Origin: Corynebacterium sp.
GTDB taxonomy: Bacteria > Actinomycetota > Actinomycetes > Mycobacteriales > Mycobacteriaceae
NCBI RefSeq assembly: GCF_022712195.1
Contig: NZ_JALAGY010000025.1
Location: forward strand, 1-58,565
DNA: 58,565 bases
Direction of reading: 5' to 3'
Shown here: positions 24,585-32,184 of the stretch, one piece after another
How positions within the stretch are numbered: position 1 is the stretch's first letter
How the letters are laid out: every line of letters begins with the position of its first letter
Position numbers and translations under genes: made by a program
The notes under the pieces: model-generated
The model's input: only the letters and a program-made list of their open reading frames with translations
The model's database searches: none
What the model was told of the DNA's origin: nothing

Positions 24585-25814
24585 TCAGTCGCAGGTGGGG
24601 GTGTCGTCCCCGTTGTTGTACTTCTCCAGGGCCTCGACCGCCCCGTCGAGGGAGTCGACGGACAGCAGGTCGATGTCGCCGTCGTAGGACCGGCTCGCGG
24701 CCTCGCTGCAGTTCCCCTCCGGGACGAGGAACACCTCGGCCCCTGCGTGCTGGGCGGCGGCGACCTTGTGGGTGATGCCTCCGATCGGACCCACGGTGCC
24801 GTCCGCGGAGATCGTCCCGGTACCGGCGACGAACTTCCCGCCGCTGATGTCGCCCGGGGAGAGTTTGTCGACGACAGCGAGTGAGAACATCAGTCCGGCG
24901 CTCGGGCCGCCGATGTCCTTCAGGTTGTAACGGACCTTCAGGTCCCCGGCCGGCTGCGCCACCATCGTGACCCCCAGGTACGCCCGGTCCGACTCACCGG
25001 CGTCCTCGGCCGCCGAGGCACCGGAACCCCCGGCGTCACGCAGCTCCTCCGGCACCTCCCCCAGTGTCACGGTCTCCTTCATCTCCTCCTGACCGCGGCG
25101 CACCGTCAGTTCGACCTCGTCACCCGGGGAGTGTTCGGCGACAGCCTCGGCGACCTCGGCGGGCAACGTCACCCGGGTGCCGTCCACCGCGGTGATCACG
25201 TCGTTCTCCCGCAGCGTCCCGGCGGCGGGCGCGTCGTCGGCCAGTTCGTAGACCGTCGTCTCCAGCGGCTTCCCGAGGTGCCCCATCGCGGCGACCGTCG
25301 CGTTGGACTCCGAGGCGGCGAAGGCGGCGGCGTTCCGGCGGGCGACCTCCTCCGGCGTCGAGTCGGACGGGATGACCTGTTCGAGAGGGACGATGGTGTC
25401 GTCACTGGCCAGCCAGCGCTTCATCGTCTCAGCGAGACTCAGCCGGGTACGCACCGCCACCGTGGTCATGTTGAGCTGTCCGTCCGACTCCGCCAGCCCC
25501 TCGTCCAGCTCCGCGTCCGTGCCGGTGATGTCCACCACCGGTGTGCCGTTGACCTCGCCGAGTGTGTCGTACGTCGGCCCCTCACCTTCCGCAGCGAACG
25601 GCACGGTGAGGTTGACGTCGGTCCCGGGGACCGTCGGGATCGCGAGCAGCGCCACCAGAGCCACCACGGGCAGCAGGCCGACGACGACCGTGCGGAAACG
25701 ACGACGTGCGCCGCCCGTCCGGGCCGCGCTGGCGGTGCCACCGTTGTCGTGGTTGTCACTGAAGGGGGGGATTCTGGAACTCACCCCGGTCACTTTACAG
25801 CCCTGCACCGACAT
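24585..25814 (-). CDS. Membrane-anchored PDZ–Lon-like (S16) serine protease
   Basis: 409 residues (actinobacterial YlbL/Rv3194c type). One membrane segment (VVVGLLPVVALVALLAI, ~residues 44-62) places the rest outside the cell. The PDZ domain (~185-255: GHLGKPLETTVYELADDAP, NDVITAVDGTRV) is followed by a LonC-like proteolytic domain. The Ser/Lys dyad is Ser305 in GGPSAGLMFSL and Lys350 in GGITHKVAAAQHAGAEVF, both intact. It should act as a secreted-side processing or quality-control protease without an ATPase. The first seven residues may not be translated, since a GTG lies a few codons in. Convergent with PPA1309 (13-base gap) and divergent from the zincin gene. Confidence 0.92.
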   Translation of the reverse strand: MSVQGCKVTGVSSRIPPFSDNHDNGGTASAARTGGARRRFRTVVVGLLPVVALVALLAIPTVPGTDVNLTVPFAAEGEGPTYDTLGEVNGTPVVDITGTDAELDEGLAESDGQLNMTTVAVRTRLSLAETMKRWLASDDTIVPLEQVIPSDSTPEEVARRNAAAFAASESNATVAAMGHLGKPLETTVYELADDAPAAGTLRENDVITAVDGTRVTLPAEVAEAVAEHSPGDEVELTVRRGQEEMKETVTLGEVPEELRDAGGSGASAAEDAGESDRAYLGVTMVAQPAGDLKVRYNLKDIGGPSAGLMFSLAVVDKLSPGDISGGKFVAGTGTISADGTVGPIGGITHKVAAAQHAGAEVFLVPEGNCSEAASRSYDGDIDLLSVDSLDGAVEALEKYNNGDDTPTCD

Positions 25815-25870
25815 GGAGGGTGTTCGCTGTCAGCGCACGCACGTCGGTGCGGCCCTCGGGATCACCCGGG

Positions 25871-25876
25871 TACTCT
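25871..25876 (+). promoter_or_regulatory. -10 element for leaderless zincin gene
   Basis: TACTCT lies six bases before the ATG at 25883, and no Shine-Dalgarno sequence is present. Confidence 0.5.
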
Positions 25877-25882
25877 CGTGGC

Positions 25883-27361
25883 ATGAGTAATTTCGGATTC
25901 GGTTTCAACGGCCCTGACGATGAGTCCGACGACGAGCGTCGGCGGCGGGAGAACGAGAACGGAAACTCCGGGAACGACCCGTTCGGCTTCGGAGCCAACC
26001 CGTTCGGCATGTTCTTCGGCCCCCAGGGGGGCCAGGGCGGGCAAGGCGGCCCCCAGGGACCGGGTCTCGGTGACATCCTCAACCAGTTCGGTTCGATGCT
26101 GAGCGGATTCGGCAGGGACATGAACTCCCCGGACGCGCAGGGGCCGGTGAACTACGCACTGGCGGAGCGGATCGCGCGCCAGCAGCTGTCCGGCAGCGCG
26201 GCGAAGAGCAGTCCCGCCGCCAAGGACAGCCAGGCCGTCGCCGAATCCGTGCGCCTGGTGGAACTGTGGCTGGACGAGGCCACGACGCTGCCGGCCGGGG
26301 CGACCGGATCGGTGGCCTTCACCGGTTCCCAGTGGCTGGACGAGACCCTCCCGCGCTGGAAGCGTGTCATCAACCCCCTCGCCGAGAAGCTCGGTGATGC
26401 GACGTTGGAGGGCATGCCCGAGGAGATCCGGTCGCAGATGGGCCCGATGATGGGCATTTTCAGCCAGGTCAACGGCATGAACTTCGGGATGCAGCTCGGC
26501 CGTTCGCTCGGTGAGCTCGCCGGCAGTGTGGCCATGTCCACCCAGTGGGGCATCCCGCTGGCCGAGGGGTCGGTCGCCGCCATCGCCACCGACCGTCTGG
26601 ACGACCTGTCGAAGAAGCTCGGCGCCGAGCGCCGGGAGACGCTGATCTACCTCGCCGCCCGTGAGGCGGCGCACCTGCGGCTCTTCCAGCACGTCCCGTG
26701 GCTGGTCGAACGCGTGATCCTCGATGTGGAGGAGTTCGCCACCGGCCTGAGTCTCGACAACTCGGCCCTCGAGGAGGCGAGCCAGGAGTTCAATCCGGAG
26801 ATGCTGGGTGACCCGGAGAAGCTGCAGGAGATGATGTCCCAGCTGCAGAACTCCGACCTCTCCCCCACCATCGTCTCCTCCACCGACCACGCCCGCGTCC
26901 GTCTCGAGACGAGCCTGTCGCTGATCGAGGGCTGGGTGGACGTCGTCGTCGGCGAGGCTCTCGGTGAGCGGCTGCCCGTGGCGTCGAGCATCGGCGCCGC
27001 CTGGTCGGTCTACCGGGACAACGACCAGCCGGGGATGGAGTCGCTGGTGAAGACCGTGGGCATCAGTCTGTCCGCTCCGAAGGCCTCGGAGGCGGCGGAG
27101 CTGTGGCGCCGGTTGACCGTCGCGGTGGGCACGGAGCGTCGCGACGACGTGTGGAACCACCCTGACTTCCTGCCCGTCGACACCGACCTGGACTCCCCCG
27201 CCGGGTTCATCGACTCCATCCTCGCCGCCCAAGACGAGGTCGACGGTTTCGACCCCATCGGTGAGATCGAGCGCCTCGAGCGGGAGATCAACCAGGGTTT
27301 CGACGCCCCCGGCGACGCCGACGACAGCGACAGCGACGAGAACGGTACCGACGACAGGTAG
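25883..27361 (+). CDS. Zinc-dependent metalloprotease-like protein (Zincin_2 / DUF2342)
   Basis: 492 residues, homologous in layout to M. tuberculosis Rv3195. A Gly/Phe/Asn-rich, acidic low-complexity N-terminus (residues 1-75, with NPFGMFFGPQGGQGGQGG) precedes the folded part. The helix AAREAAHLRLFQHVPWLVERV carries the family's putative metal site; the canonical HExxH is replaced by an EAAHxRLF version, so proteolytic activity is not certain. The C-terminus (FIDSILAAQDEVDGFDPIGEIERLEREINQGF) is typical. The leaderless start at 25883 is preferred to the more distal ATG at 25820. The stop codon abuts that of the convergent M48-like gene with no base between. Confidence 0.9.
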   Translation: MSNFGFGFNGPDDESDDERRRRENENGNSGNDPFGFGANPFGMFFGPQGGQGGQGGPQGPGLGDILNQFGSMLSGFGRDMNSPDAQGPVNYALAERIARQQLSGSAAKSSPAAKDSQAVAESVRLVELWLDEATTLPAGATGSVAFTGSQWLDETLPRWKRVINPLAEKLGDATLEGMPEEIRSQMGPMMGIFSQVNGMNFGMQLGRSLGELAGSVAMSTQWGIPLAEGSVAAIATDRLDDLSKKLGAERRETLIYLAAREAAHLRLFQHVPWLVERVILDVEEFATGLSLDNSALEEASQEFNPEMLGDPEKLQEMMSQLQNSDLSPTIVSSTDHARVRLETSLSLIEGWVDVVVGEALGERLPVASSIGAAWSVYRDNDQPGMESLVKTVGISLSAPKASEAAELWRRLTVAVGTERRDDVWNHPDFLPVDTDLDSPAGFIDSILAAQDEVDGFDPIGEIERLEREINQGFDAPGDADDSDSDENGTDDR

Positions 27362-27946
27362 TCAGTCCACGTCGCCGGACTCGTCTCCGCCGCCGACTCC
27401 CCAGCGGCCGTAGGCCTCCAGATACCCCGCAGCGCGTTCCGCCTGCGGGGCCTTCGCCGCCCAGGCGTGGAAGTCGGGCCCGTGGTCGGGGATCCAGGTG
27501 TGCACCAGTTCATGGATGATCACCGAGTCCAGGACGTAGCCGGGGACCTCCTTGAGCCGGTCAGACACCCTGATCCGGCCGGAGTCCACCGAACAGCTCG
27601 CCCACCGGCGGGTCATGTTCCCCACCCACCGCACGCTGCGGAACTCCGCCCGCCCCTCGAGGTACTTGTCGTTGAGTTCCGCCGCGCGCAGCAGCAGGTC
27701 CTCGTCGGACGCCTGCCCGGCGGCCGCGCTGTTCCGCCGCCGCACCCGCTCCACCAGGTCTGTGGTGCTGCGCCGCAGATTCGCCGCATCCATCGACATC
27801 GGTGCGAGGACGACCACCCGGCCGCGTTCCATCCTGCCGGCGATGGTGCGCTCGCGGCGGGCGGACAGGCGGATCTCGACGTCCGGGGCGAAGTCGTCGA
27901 CGACCTCGAGTTGCGCCCGGGTTGGGGTACGCCGCCGTCCTGCCAT
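27362..27946 (-). CDS. M48/YgjP-like (DUF45) metallopeptidase
   Basis: 194 residues. The zinc motif HELVH (His145, Glu146, His149) is followed by HGPDFHAWAAKAP, giving a third ligand (His155 or His160), as in YgjP/WLM-like peptidases. The preceding strand WASCSVDSGRIRVSDRL plus VPGYVLDSVI is also typical. No signal peptide or membrane segment, so cytoplasmic. The gene has the neighbours seen in other actinobacteria: the zincin gene in front (zero-base convergent junction) and the E1-like gene behind (divergent). Substrate unknown. Confidence 0.88.
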   Translation of the reverse strand: MAGRRRTPTRAQLEVVDDFAPDVEIRLSARRERTIAGRMERGRVVVLAPMSMDAANLRRSTTDLVERVRRRNSAAAGQASDEDLLLRAAELNDKYLEGRAEFRSVRWVGNMTRRWASCSVDSGRIRVSDRLKEVPGYVLDSVIIHELVHTWIPDHGPDFHAWAAKAPQAERAAGYLEAYGRWGVGGGDESGDVD

Positions 27947-28047
27947 GAGTCACCTTCCGCGGTCTCGTCGACCCGCTGCACAGTGGCGGGAACGCAGGCT
28001 ACACTGTGCGTGTCGAGAGCTTGTGTGCCAGTCAGGGGGGATTTTAC

Positions 28048-28914
28048 ATGACATCGACCGTCGTCGGGGCCGGGAACATGGTGATGCTGAGGGACGCGAC
28101 CGCGCTGATCCTGCGCTCCCCGCACCATCTCCAGTTCGGGACTCTCCCGGGCCGCTCACTGGTCCTCACCGTGCCGCCGGGGGTGTCCGCCAACCAGGTG
28201 ATGCTGGTCCTGCGGGAGTCGATGCGCCCGGTGGACACCACGGAACTCGCCGAACGGCTCGGTCACTGCGGGTTCACCTCCGAGCACGCCGTCGGCGTCC
28301 TGGACGACCTGACGGCCGCCGGGTTGCTGCGCCCGGCACCCCGCACCGACACACCGGTGCACGTCACCGGCCCGGCGGGGATGTCGTCGGCGGTCCTGCA
28401 GGACCTGCTGCGGCGGGGCGTCACGGCCACGGCGGTCACCCCCGGTGCCCCGGCGTTCGGCCGGCTCGGGCCGGATTCCCTCGTGATCCTCGCCGGCCAG
28501 CTGTTCCCGCCGCAGGACGTCACCCACCGGCTGATGACGCAAGGCGTGCCGCACCTGCCCTGCGGGGTCGTAGACGGCACGGTCGTGGTCGGGCCGCTGG
28601 TGCGCCCGGGCGACTCCCCTTGCCTGACCTGCCTGGACACCCAGCTGCTCGGCGAGGACCCGGACTGGCGGCTGATCCGCGCGCAGTCCGCGGGCAATGT
28701 CGGCCGACCGGGACCGGGGTTGACCGGCGTCGCCTCGGCTGTCGTCGCGGACATCGTCCGGGACGCCCTGGGCACAGGCCGTGCCCTGTGTGACTGGAGT
28801 CCGGGGAACCTGGAGGACCGCAGGTTCCTCGACCCCGTCAGCCTGGACGTCTCCCGGACGACTCCGCTGGCGCTGCGCGGTTGTCCGGCCTGTCAGGCGG
28901 CCCCGGCACGGTGA
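28048..28914 (+). CDS. TOMM precursor leader-binding / E1-like cyclodehydratase-family protein (orphan)
   Basis: 288 residues starting at the ATG at 28048, preceded by AGGGGGG. The architecture resembles the E1-like (ThiF/MccB-derived) partner proteins of thiazole/oxazole-modified microcins. There is an N-terminal winged-helix-like region (residues ~25-110: STELAERLGHCGFTSEHAVGVL-type), and a degenerate nucleotide-binding region follows. Two CxxC knuckles (CLTCLD near residue 192 and CPACQ at the C-terminus) probably bind zinc. No YcaO cyclodehydratase, dehydrogenase or obvious precursor peptide is next to it, so a TOMM product is not supported. Homologues at this locus in mycobacteria (Rv3196) are likewise orphan. 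Function unknown. Confidence 0.8.
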   Translation: MTSTVVGAGNMVMLRDATALILRSPHHLQFGTLPGRSLVLTVPPGVSANQVMLVLRESMRPVDTTELAERLGHCGFTSEHAVGVLDDLTAAGLLRPAPRTDTPVHVTGPAGMSSAVLQDLLRRGVTATAVTPGAPAFGRLGPDSLVILAGQLFPPQDVTHRLMTQGVPHLPCGVVDGTVVVGPLVRPGDSPCLTCLDTQLLGEDPDWRLIRAQSAGNVGRPGPGLTGVASAVVADIVRDALGTGRALCDWSPGNLEDRRFLDPVSLDVSRTTPLALRGCPACQAAPAR

Positions 28915-28930
28915 GGCCGGCCGGTGGTGG

Positions 28931-31072
28931 TCAGCGGAAGTTCCGGATGATGCCGAGGATGTCCTCCCCGAACTGTTCGACCTTCATCGGCCCGATACCT
29001 GGCACCTGGACGAGTTCCTGCGCGGTCGTCGGCGCCCGGTGGCACACGGCGCGCAGTGTGGCGTCGCTCATGATGACGTAGGCGGGGACGCTACGCGAGG
29101 CCGCCAGGGAACTGCGCCACCGGCGCAGTTCCGTCACGAGAACCTGGTCGACGTCCTCGGCGTGGGCGTCGCACAGCCCCAGGATGCGCTGTTCCGGCGT
29201 GGTCAGCCGCACCCCGCAGGTGTCGCAGGAGTCCCGGGGCTTCCCTTTCGGCCCCCGTTGCCCCGCACCCTGGTGCGACTGCCGTGCCTGCTGTGCCGCG
29301 GCGCGTTCGGCCTCCCAGGGCACCATCCCGTCGAGGAACCGGGTGCGCCGCCTGGTCGCCTTGCCGCCGGGCTGCCGCGCCTGGGACCACGACAGGTGCA
29401 GATGCTCCCTGGCCCTCGTGACGCCGACGTAGAGCAGCCGACGCTCCTCCTCCACAGCGTCCTCGGAGTGCGACCCCTTCAGTGCGTGCCGGATGGGCAC
29501 CGTCCCGTCGACGAGGCCGACGAGGAACACCGCGTCCCACTCCAGTCCCTTGGCGGCGTGGATGCTGGCCAGGGTCACCCCCTGCATCCGGGGCGGGTTC
29601 TTCGCCTGGGCACGCTCCTTGAGCAGGCCCATCAGCCCCGGCAGGTCGAGCCCCGGGGTGGTCGTCGCCAGCTCGGCGGTGAGGTCCGCCAGGGCGCTCA
29701 GCGACTGCCACCGTTGGCGTTCCTGGGCTCCCTCGGGTTCCGACGGTGTCAGCCCGACGGGCAGCAGGACGGCCCGGACCTGGCCGACGAGGTGACCGGA
29801 CGGTCCCTCGTCCGGTTCCCCGGCGGCGCGGGCCTGCACCTTCCGCGCCGCCTGGCCGAGCGCCTGTACCGCCTGACGTATCTCCGCACGCTGGAAGAAA
29901 CCGTCGCCGCCCTTGACCTGGTAGGCGATACCCGCCTGGTCCAGGGCGTACTCGAAGGCCGCGGACTGGGCGTTGATGCGGTAGAGCACCGCGATCTCGG
30001 CGGCGGGCACACCGTCCCTGATCAGCGCGGCGATCCGGCGGGCCACGTCCTCGGCCTCCACGGTCTCGTCCGGGTACTCGGAGAACTCAGGGTCCGGCCC
30101 GGGCGGACGCTGGCCCTCCAGCACGAGCCGGGTACCGGCGGCCCTGCCCTTCGCCTGCCCGATCACGCGGTTCGCCAGGTCGACCACCTGCGGGGTCGAG
30201 CGGTAGTCGCGGTGCAGGCGCACGGTCGTGGAGTCGGGGAACCGGGTGGAGAACCTCAGCAGGTGGTCCGGGGTCGCGCCGTTGAACGAGTAGATCGTCT
30301 GGTTGGCGTCGCCGACCACGGTGAGGTCGTCGCGGTCCCCCAGCCAGGCGTCCAGCAGCCGCTGCTGCAGCGGTGTGACGTCCTGGTACTCGTCGACGAC
30401 GAAGGTCCGGTAGCGCTCCCGGAACTCGTCGGCGATGCCCACCTCCGACTCCAGCAGCCCCGCCATGGACTGCAGCAGGTCGTCGAAGTCCAGCAGCACC
30501 CGGTCCGGTGTCGCCTTGGCCTGCTCGTAGCCCTCGAAGATCTTCACGAACTTCTCCGGCTCCACCGGGCAGTCCCGGCGGTCCGGTCCGATGTGGGCGG
30601 GGTAGGACGACGGTGCGATGAGCGACGCCTTGGCCCACTCGATCTCTCCGAGAAGGTCGGCCAGCAGCGTGCGGTCGGGTTCCAGTCCGACGGCACGGGT
30701 GATCCTGGCGACCAGCGGGAACTTCGAGTCCAGCAGTTCCCACGGGGTGTCCCCCATGACCTTGGGCCAGAAGTAGCGCAGCTGGTGCATCGCGGCGGCG
30801 TGGAAGGTCTTGGCCTGCACCCGTGCGACACCCATCATGGTGAGGCGTTCCCGAAGTTCCGCGGCCGCCCGGTTGGTGAACGTCACGGCCAGCACATGGT
30901 CGGGGTTGACGAAACCGCCGGACACCAGGTGGGCGATGCGGTGGGTGATCGTCCGGGTCTTGCCTGTGCCGGCGCCGGCGATGATGCTCACCGGGCCACG
31001 CGGTGCGGTGGCCGCCCGGAGCTGTTCGGGGTCCAGTGCGTCCAGGTTCAGCTGGTCGAGTCGTCCTGACAC
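28931..31072 (-). CDS. uvrD2: ATP-dependent DNA helicase UvrD2 with C-terminal HRDC domain
   Basis: An SF1A helicase, 713 residues. Motifs: IAGAGTGKTRTITHRI, TFTNRAAAELRERL, VDEYQDVTPLQQRL, GDANQTIYSFNGA, RDYRSTPQVVDL, SIHAAKGLEWDAVFLVG and YVGVTRAREHLHLSW. The C-terminus has the zinc knuckle that in M. tuberculosis UvrD2 joins helicase and HRDC domains. Here it reads CDTC, 14 residues, then CDAH, so the last ligand is His in place of Cys. The HRDC domain (LRRWRSSLAAS to QLVQVPGIGPMKVEQFGE) is complete. GTG start at 31072. It follows the K+ channel gene by 38 bases on the same strand, so it is probably the last gene of the adnA-adnB-channel run. The usual uvrD2 neighbours whiB7 and mycoredoxin are absent here. 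Confidence 0.95.
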   Translation of the reverse strand: MSGRLDQLNLDALDPEQLRAATAPRGPVSIIAGAGTGKTRTITHRIAHLVSGGFVNPDHVLAVTFTNRAAAELRERLTMMGVARVQAKTFHAAAMHQLRYFWPKVMGDTPWELLDSKFPLVARITRAVGLEPDRTLLADLLGEIEWAKASLIAPSSYPAHIGPDRRDCPVEPEKFVKIFEGYEQAKATPDRVLLDFDDLLQSMAGLLESEVGIADEFRERYRTFVVDEYQDVTPLQQRLLDAWLGDRDDLTVVGDANQTIYSFNGATPDHLLRFSTRFPDSTTVRLHRDYRSTPQVVDLANRVIGQAKGRAAGTRLVLEGQRPPGPDPEFSEYPDETVEAEDVARRIAALIRDGVPAAEIAVLYRINAQSAAFEYALDQAGIAYQVKGGDGFFQRAEIRQAVQALGQAARKVQARAAGEPDEGPSGHLVGQVRAVLLPVGLTPSEPEGAQERQRWQSLSALADLTAELATTTPGLDLPGLMGLLKERAQAKNPPRMQGVTLASIHAAKGLEWDAVFLVGLVDGTVPIRHALKGSHSEDAVEEERRLLYVGVTRAREHLHLSWSQARQPGGKATRRRTRFLDGMVPWEAERAAAQQARQSHQGAGQRGPKGKPRDSCDTCGVRLTTPEQRILGLCDAHAEDVDQVLVTELRRWRSSLAASRSVPAYVIMSDATLRAVCHRAPTTAQELVQVPGIGPMKVEQFGEDILGIIRNFR

Positions 31073-31110
31073 GGTGGGTGTTCTCGCCTCCGTCGGGGGT
31101 GTGGTTCAGG

Positions 31111-32184
31111 TCAGTTGGTGTCGGGGGTGCCGGTGATGCGCCGGATGTAGAGAAGCCTGTCGCCGGGCTCCACCGTCTCCGCCTCGGAGGAGTCCACCCG
31201 GTAGAGCACGCCTGAGCGCACCACACCGAGGACGATGTCCTCGAGGTTGCGTGGGTTGCCGCCGACCTCGTCCTCCCCCACCACCCGTTCAGCGACGGAG
31301 AAGCCCTCGTCGGGGCTGAGCAGGTCCTCCATCATGCCGGTCACCGACGGGCTGACCGTGGCCAGTCCCAGCATCCGTCCGGCCGTCTCCGAGGAGACCA
31401 CCACGGAGTCCGCACCGGACTGACGCAGCAGGTGGGAGTTCTCCGACTCGCGGACCGAGGCCACGATCGTCGCCGAGGCGGCGATCTCGCGGACCGACAG
31501 GGTGATCAGCACGGCGGTGTCGTCCTGGTTCGGTGCCACGACCACCGCCCGTGCCCGGGTCACTCCGGCGAGTTTCAGCACGTCCGACCGCGTGGCGTGC
31601 CCCTGGACGGTGACCAGGCCCCTCGACGAGGCGTGTGTGAGCGCCTCGGGGTCGGAGTCGACGACGACGATCTGCGAGGACGGGACGCCGTCGGCGAGGA
31701 GGGCGGTCGTCGCCGCCCGGCCCTTGGTCCCGTACCCGATGACGACGGTGTGGTTGCGCATGTGCCTTCTCCAGCGACGAATCTGCAGGGTCTTGCGTGA
31801 CTCCTCGGTCAGCACCGACAGTGTGGTGCCGACCAGCAGGATCAGGAAGATGACCCGCATCGGTGTGATGACGAGGATGTTGACCAGCCGTGCGGACTGG
31901 GTGACCGGGGTGATGTCCCCGTAGCCGGTCGTGGACAGGGACACGGCCGAATAGTAGACGGCGTCGAGGAAGGTGACCACGCCGGTGTAGCCGTCGCGGT
32001 CGATGAAGACCACGGCCGAGGAGATGAAGATCAGCGCCAGGGCGTAGAGCATCCGCCGGCTGATCAGCCACCAGGGGCTGACCGGTGCGCTGGCCGGGAT
32101 GTTGATGATCTTGATCAGGGACCGCGGTGGCAGTGCGTCGATGTCCGAGTCGGACCGGAACCGGTCCCTGAGCCTGTCGTTCAC
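31111..32184 (-). CDS. Two-TM potassium channel with RCK (TrkA-N) domain
   Basis: 357 residues from a GTG at 32184 that overlaps the adnB stop codon (GTGA). TM1 is RMLYALALIFISSAVVFI; the pore helix and filter are SAVSLSTTGYGDITPV (TTGYGD is a K+ selectivity filter); TM2 is ILVITPMRVIFLILLVGTTL. The cytosolic RCK Rossmann domain begins HTVVIGYGTKGRAATT with Asp in VVVDSDPEA. It is followed by a TrkA-C-like domain to the C-terminus. This is the architecture of C. glutamicum CglK and M. tuberculosis Rv3200c: a gated K+ channel of the inner membrane. Coupling to a DNA-repair gene is conserved in the phylum but unexplained. Confidence 0.93.
   Translation of the reverse strand: MNDRLRDRFRSDSDIDALPPRSLIKIINIPASAPVSPWWLISRRMLYALALIFISSAVVFIDRDGYTGVVTFLDAVYYSAVSLSTTGYGDITPVTQSARLVNILVITPMRVIFLILLVGTTLSVLTEESRKTLQIRRWRRHMRNHTVVIGYGTKGRAATTALLADGVPSSQIVVVDSDPEALTHASSRGLVTVQGHATRSDVLKLAGVTRARAVVVAPNQDDTAVLITLSVREIAASATIVASVRESENSHLLRQSGADSVVVSSETAGRMLGLATVSPSVTGMMEDLLSPDEGFSVAERVVGEDEVGGNPRNLEDIVLGVVRSGVLYRVDSSEAETVEPGDRLLYIRRITGTPDTN

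Noticed and set aside
28048..28914. A thiazole/oxazole peptide biosynthetic cluster
   Set aside because: Only the E1-like protein is present; no YcaO, dehydrogenase, exporter or precursor was found in the surrounding region.
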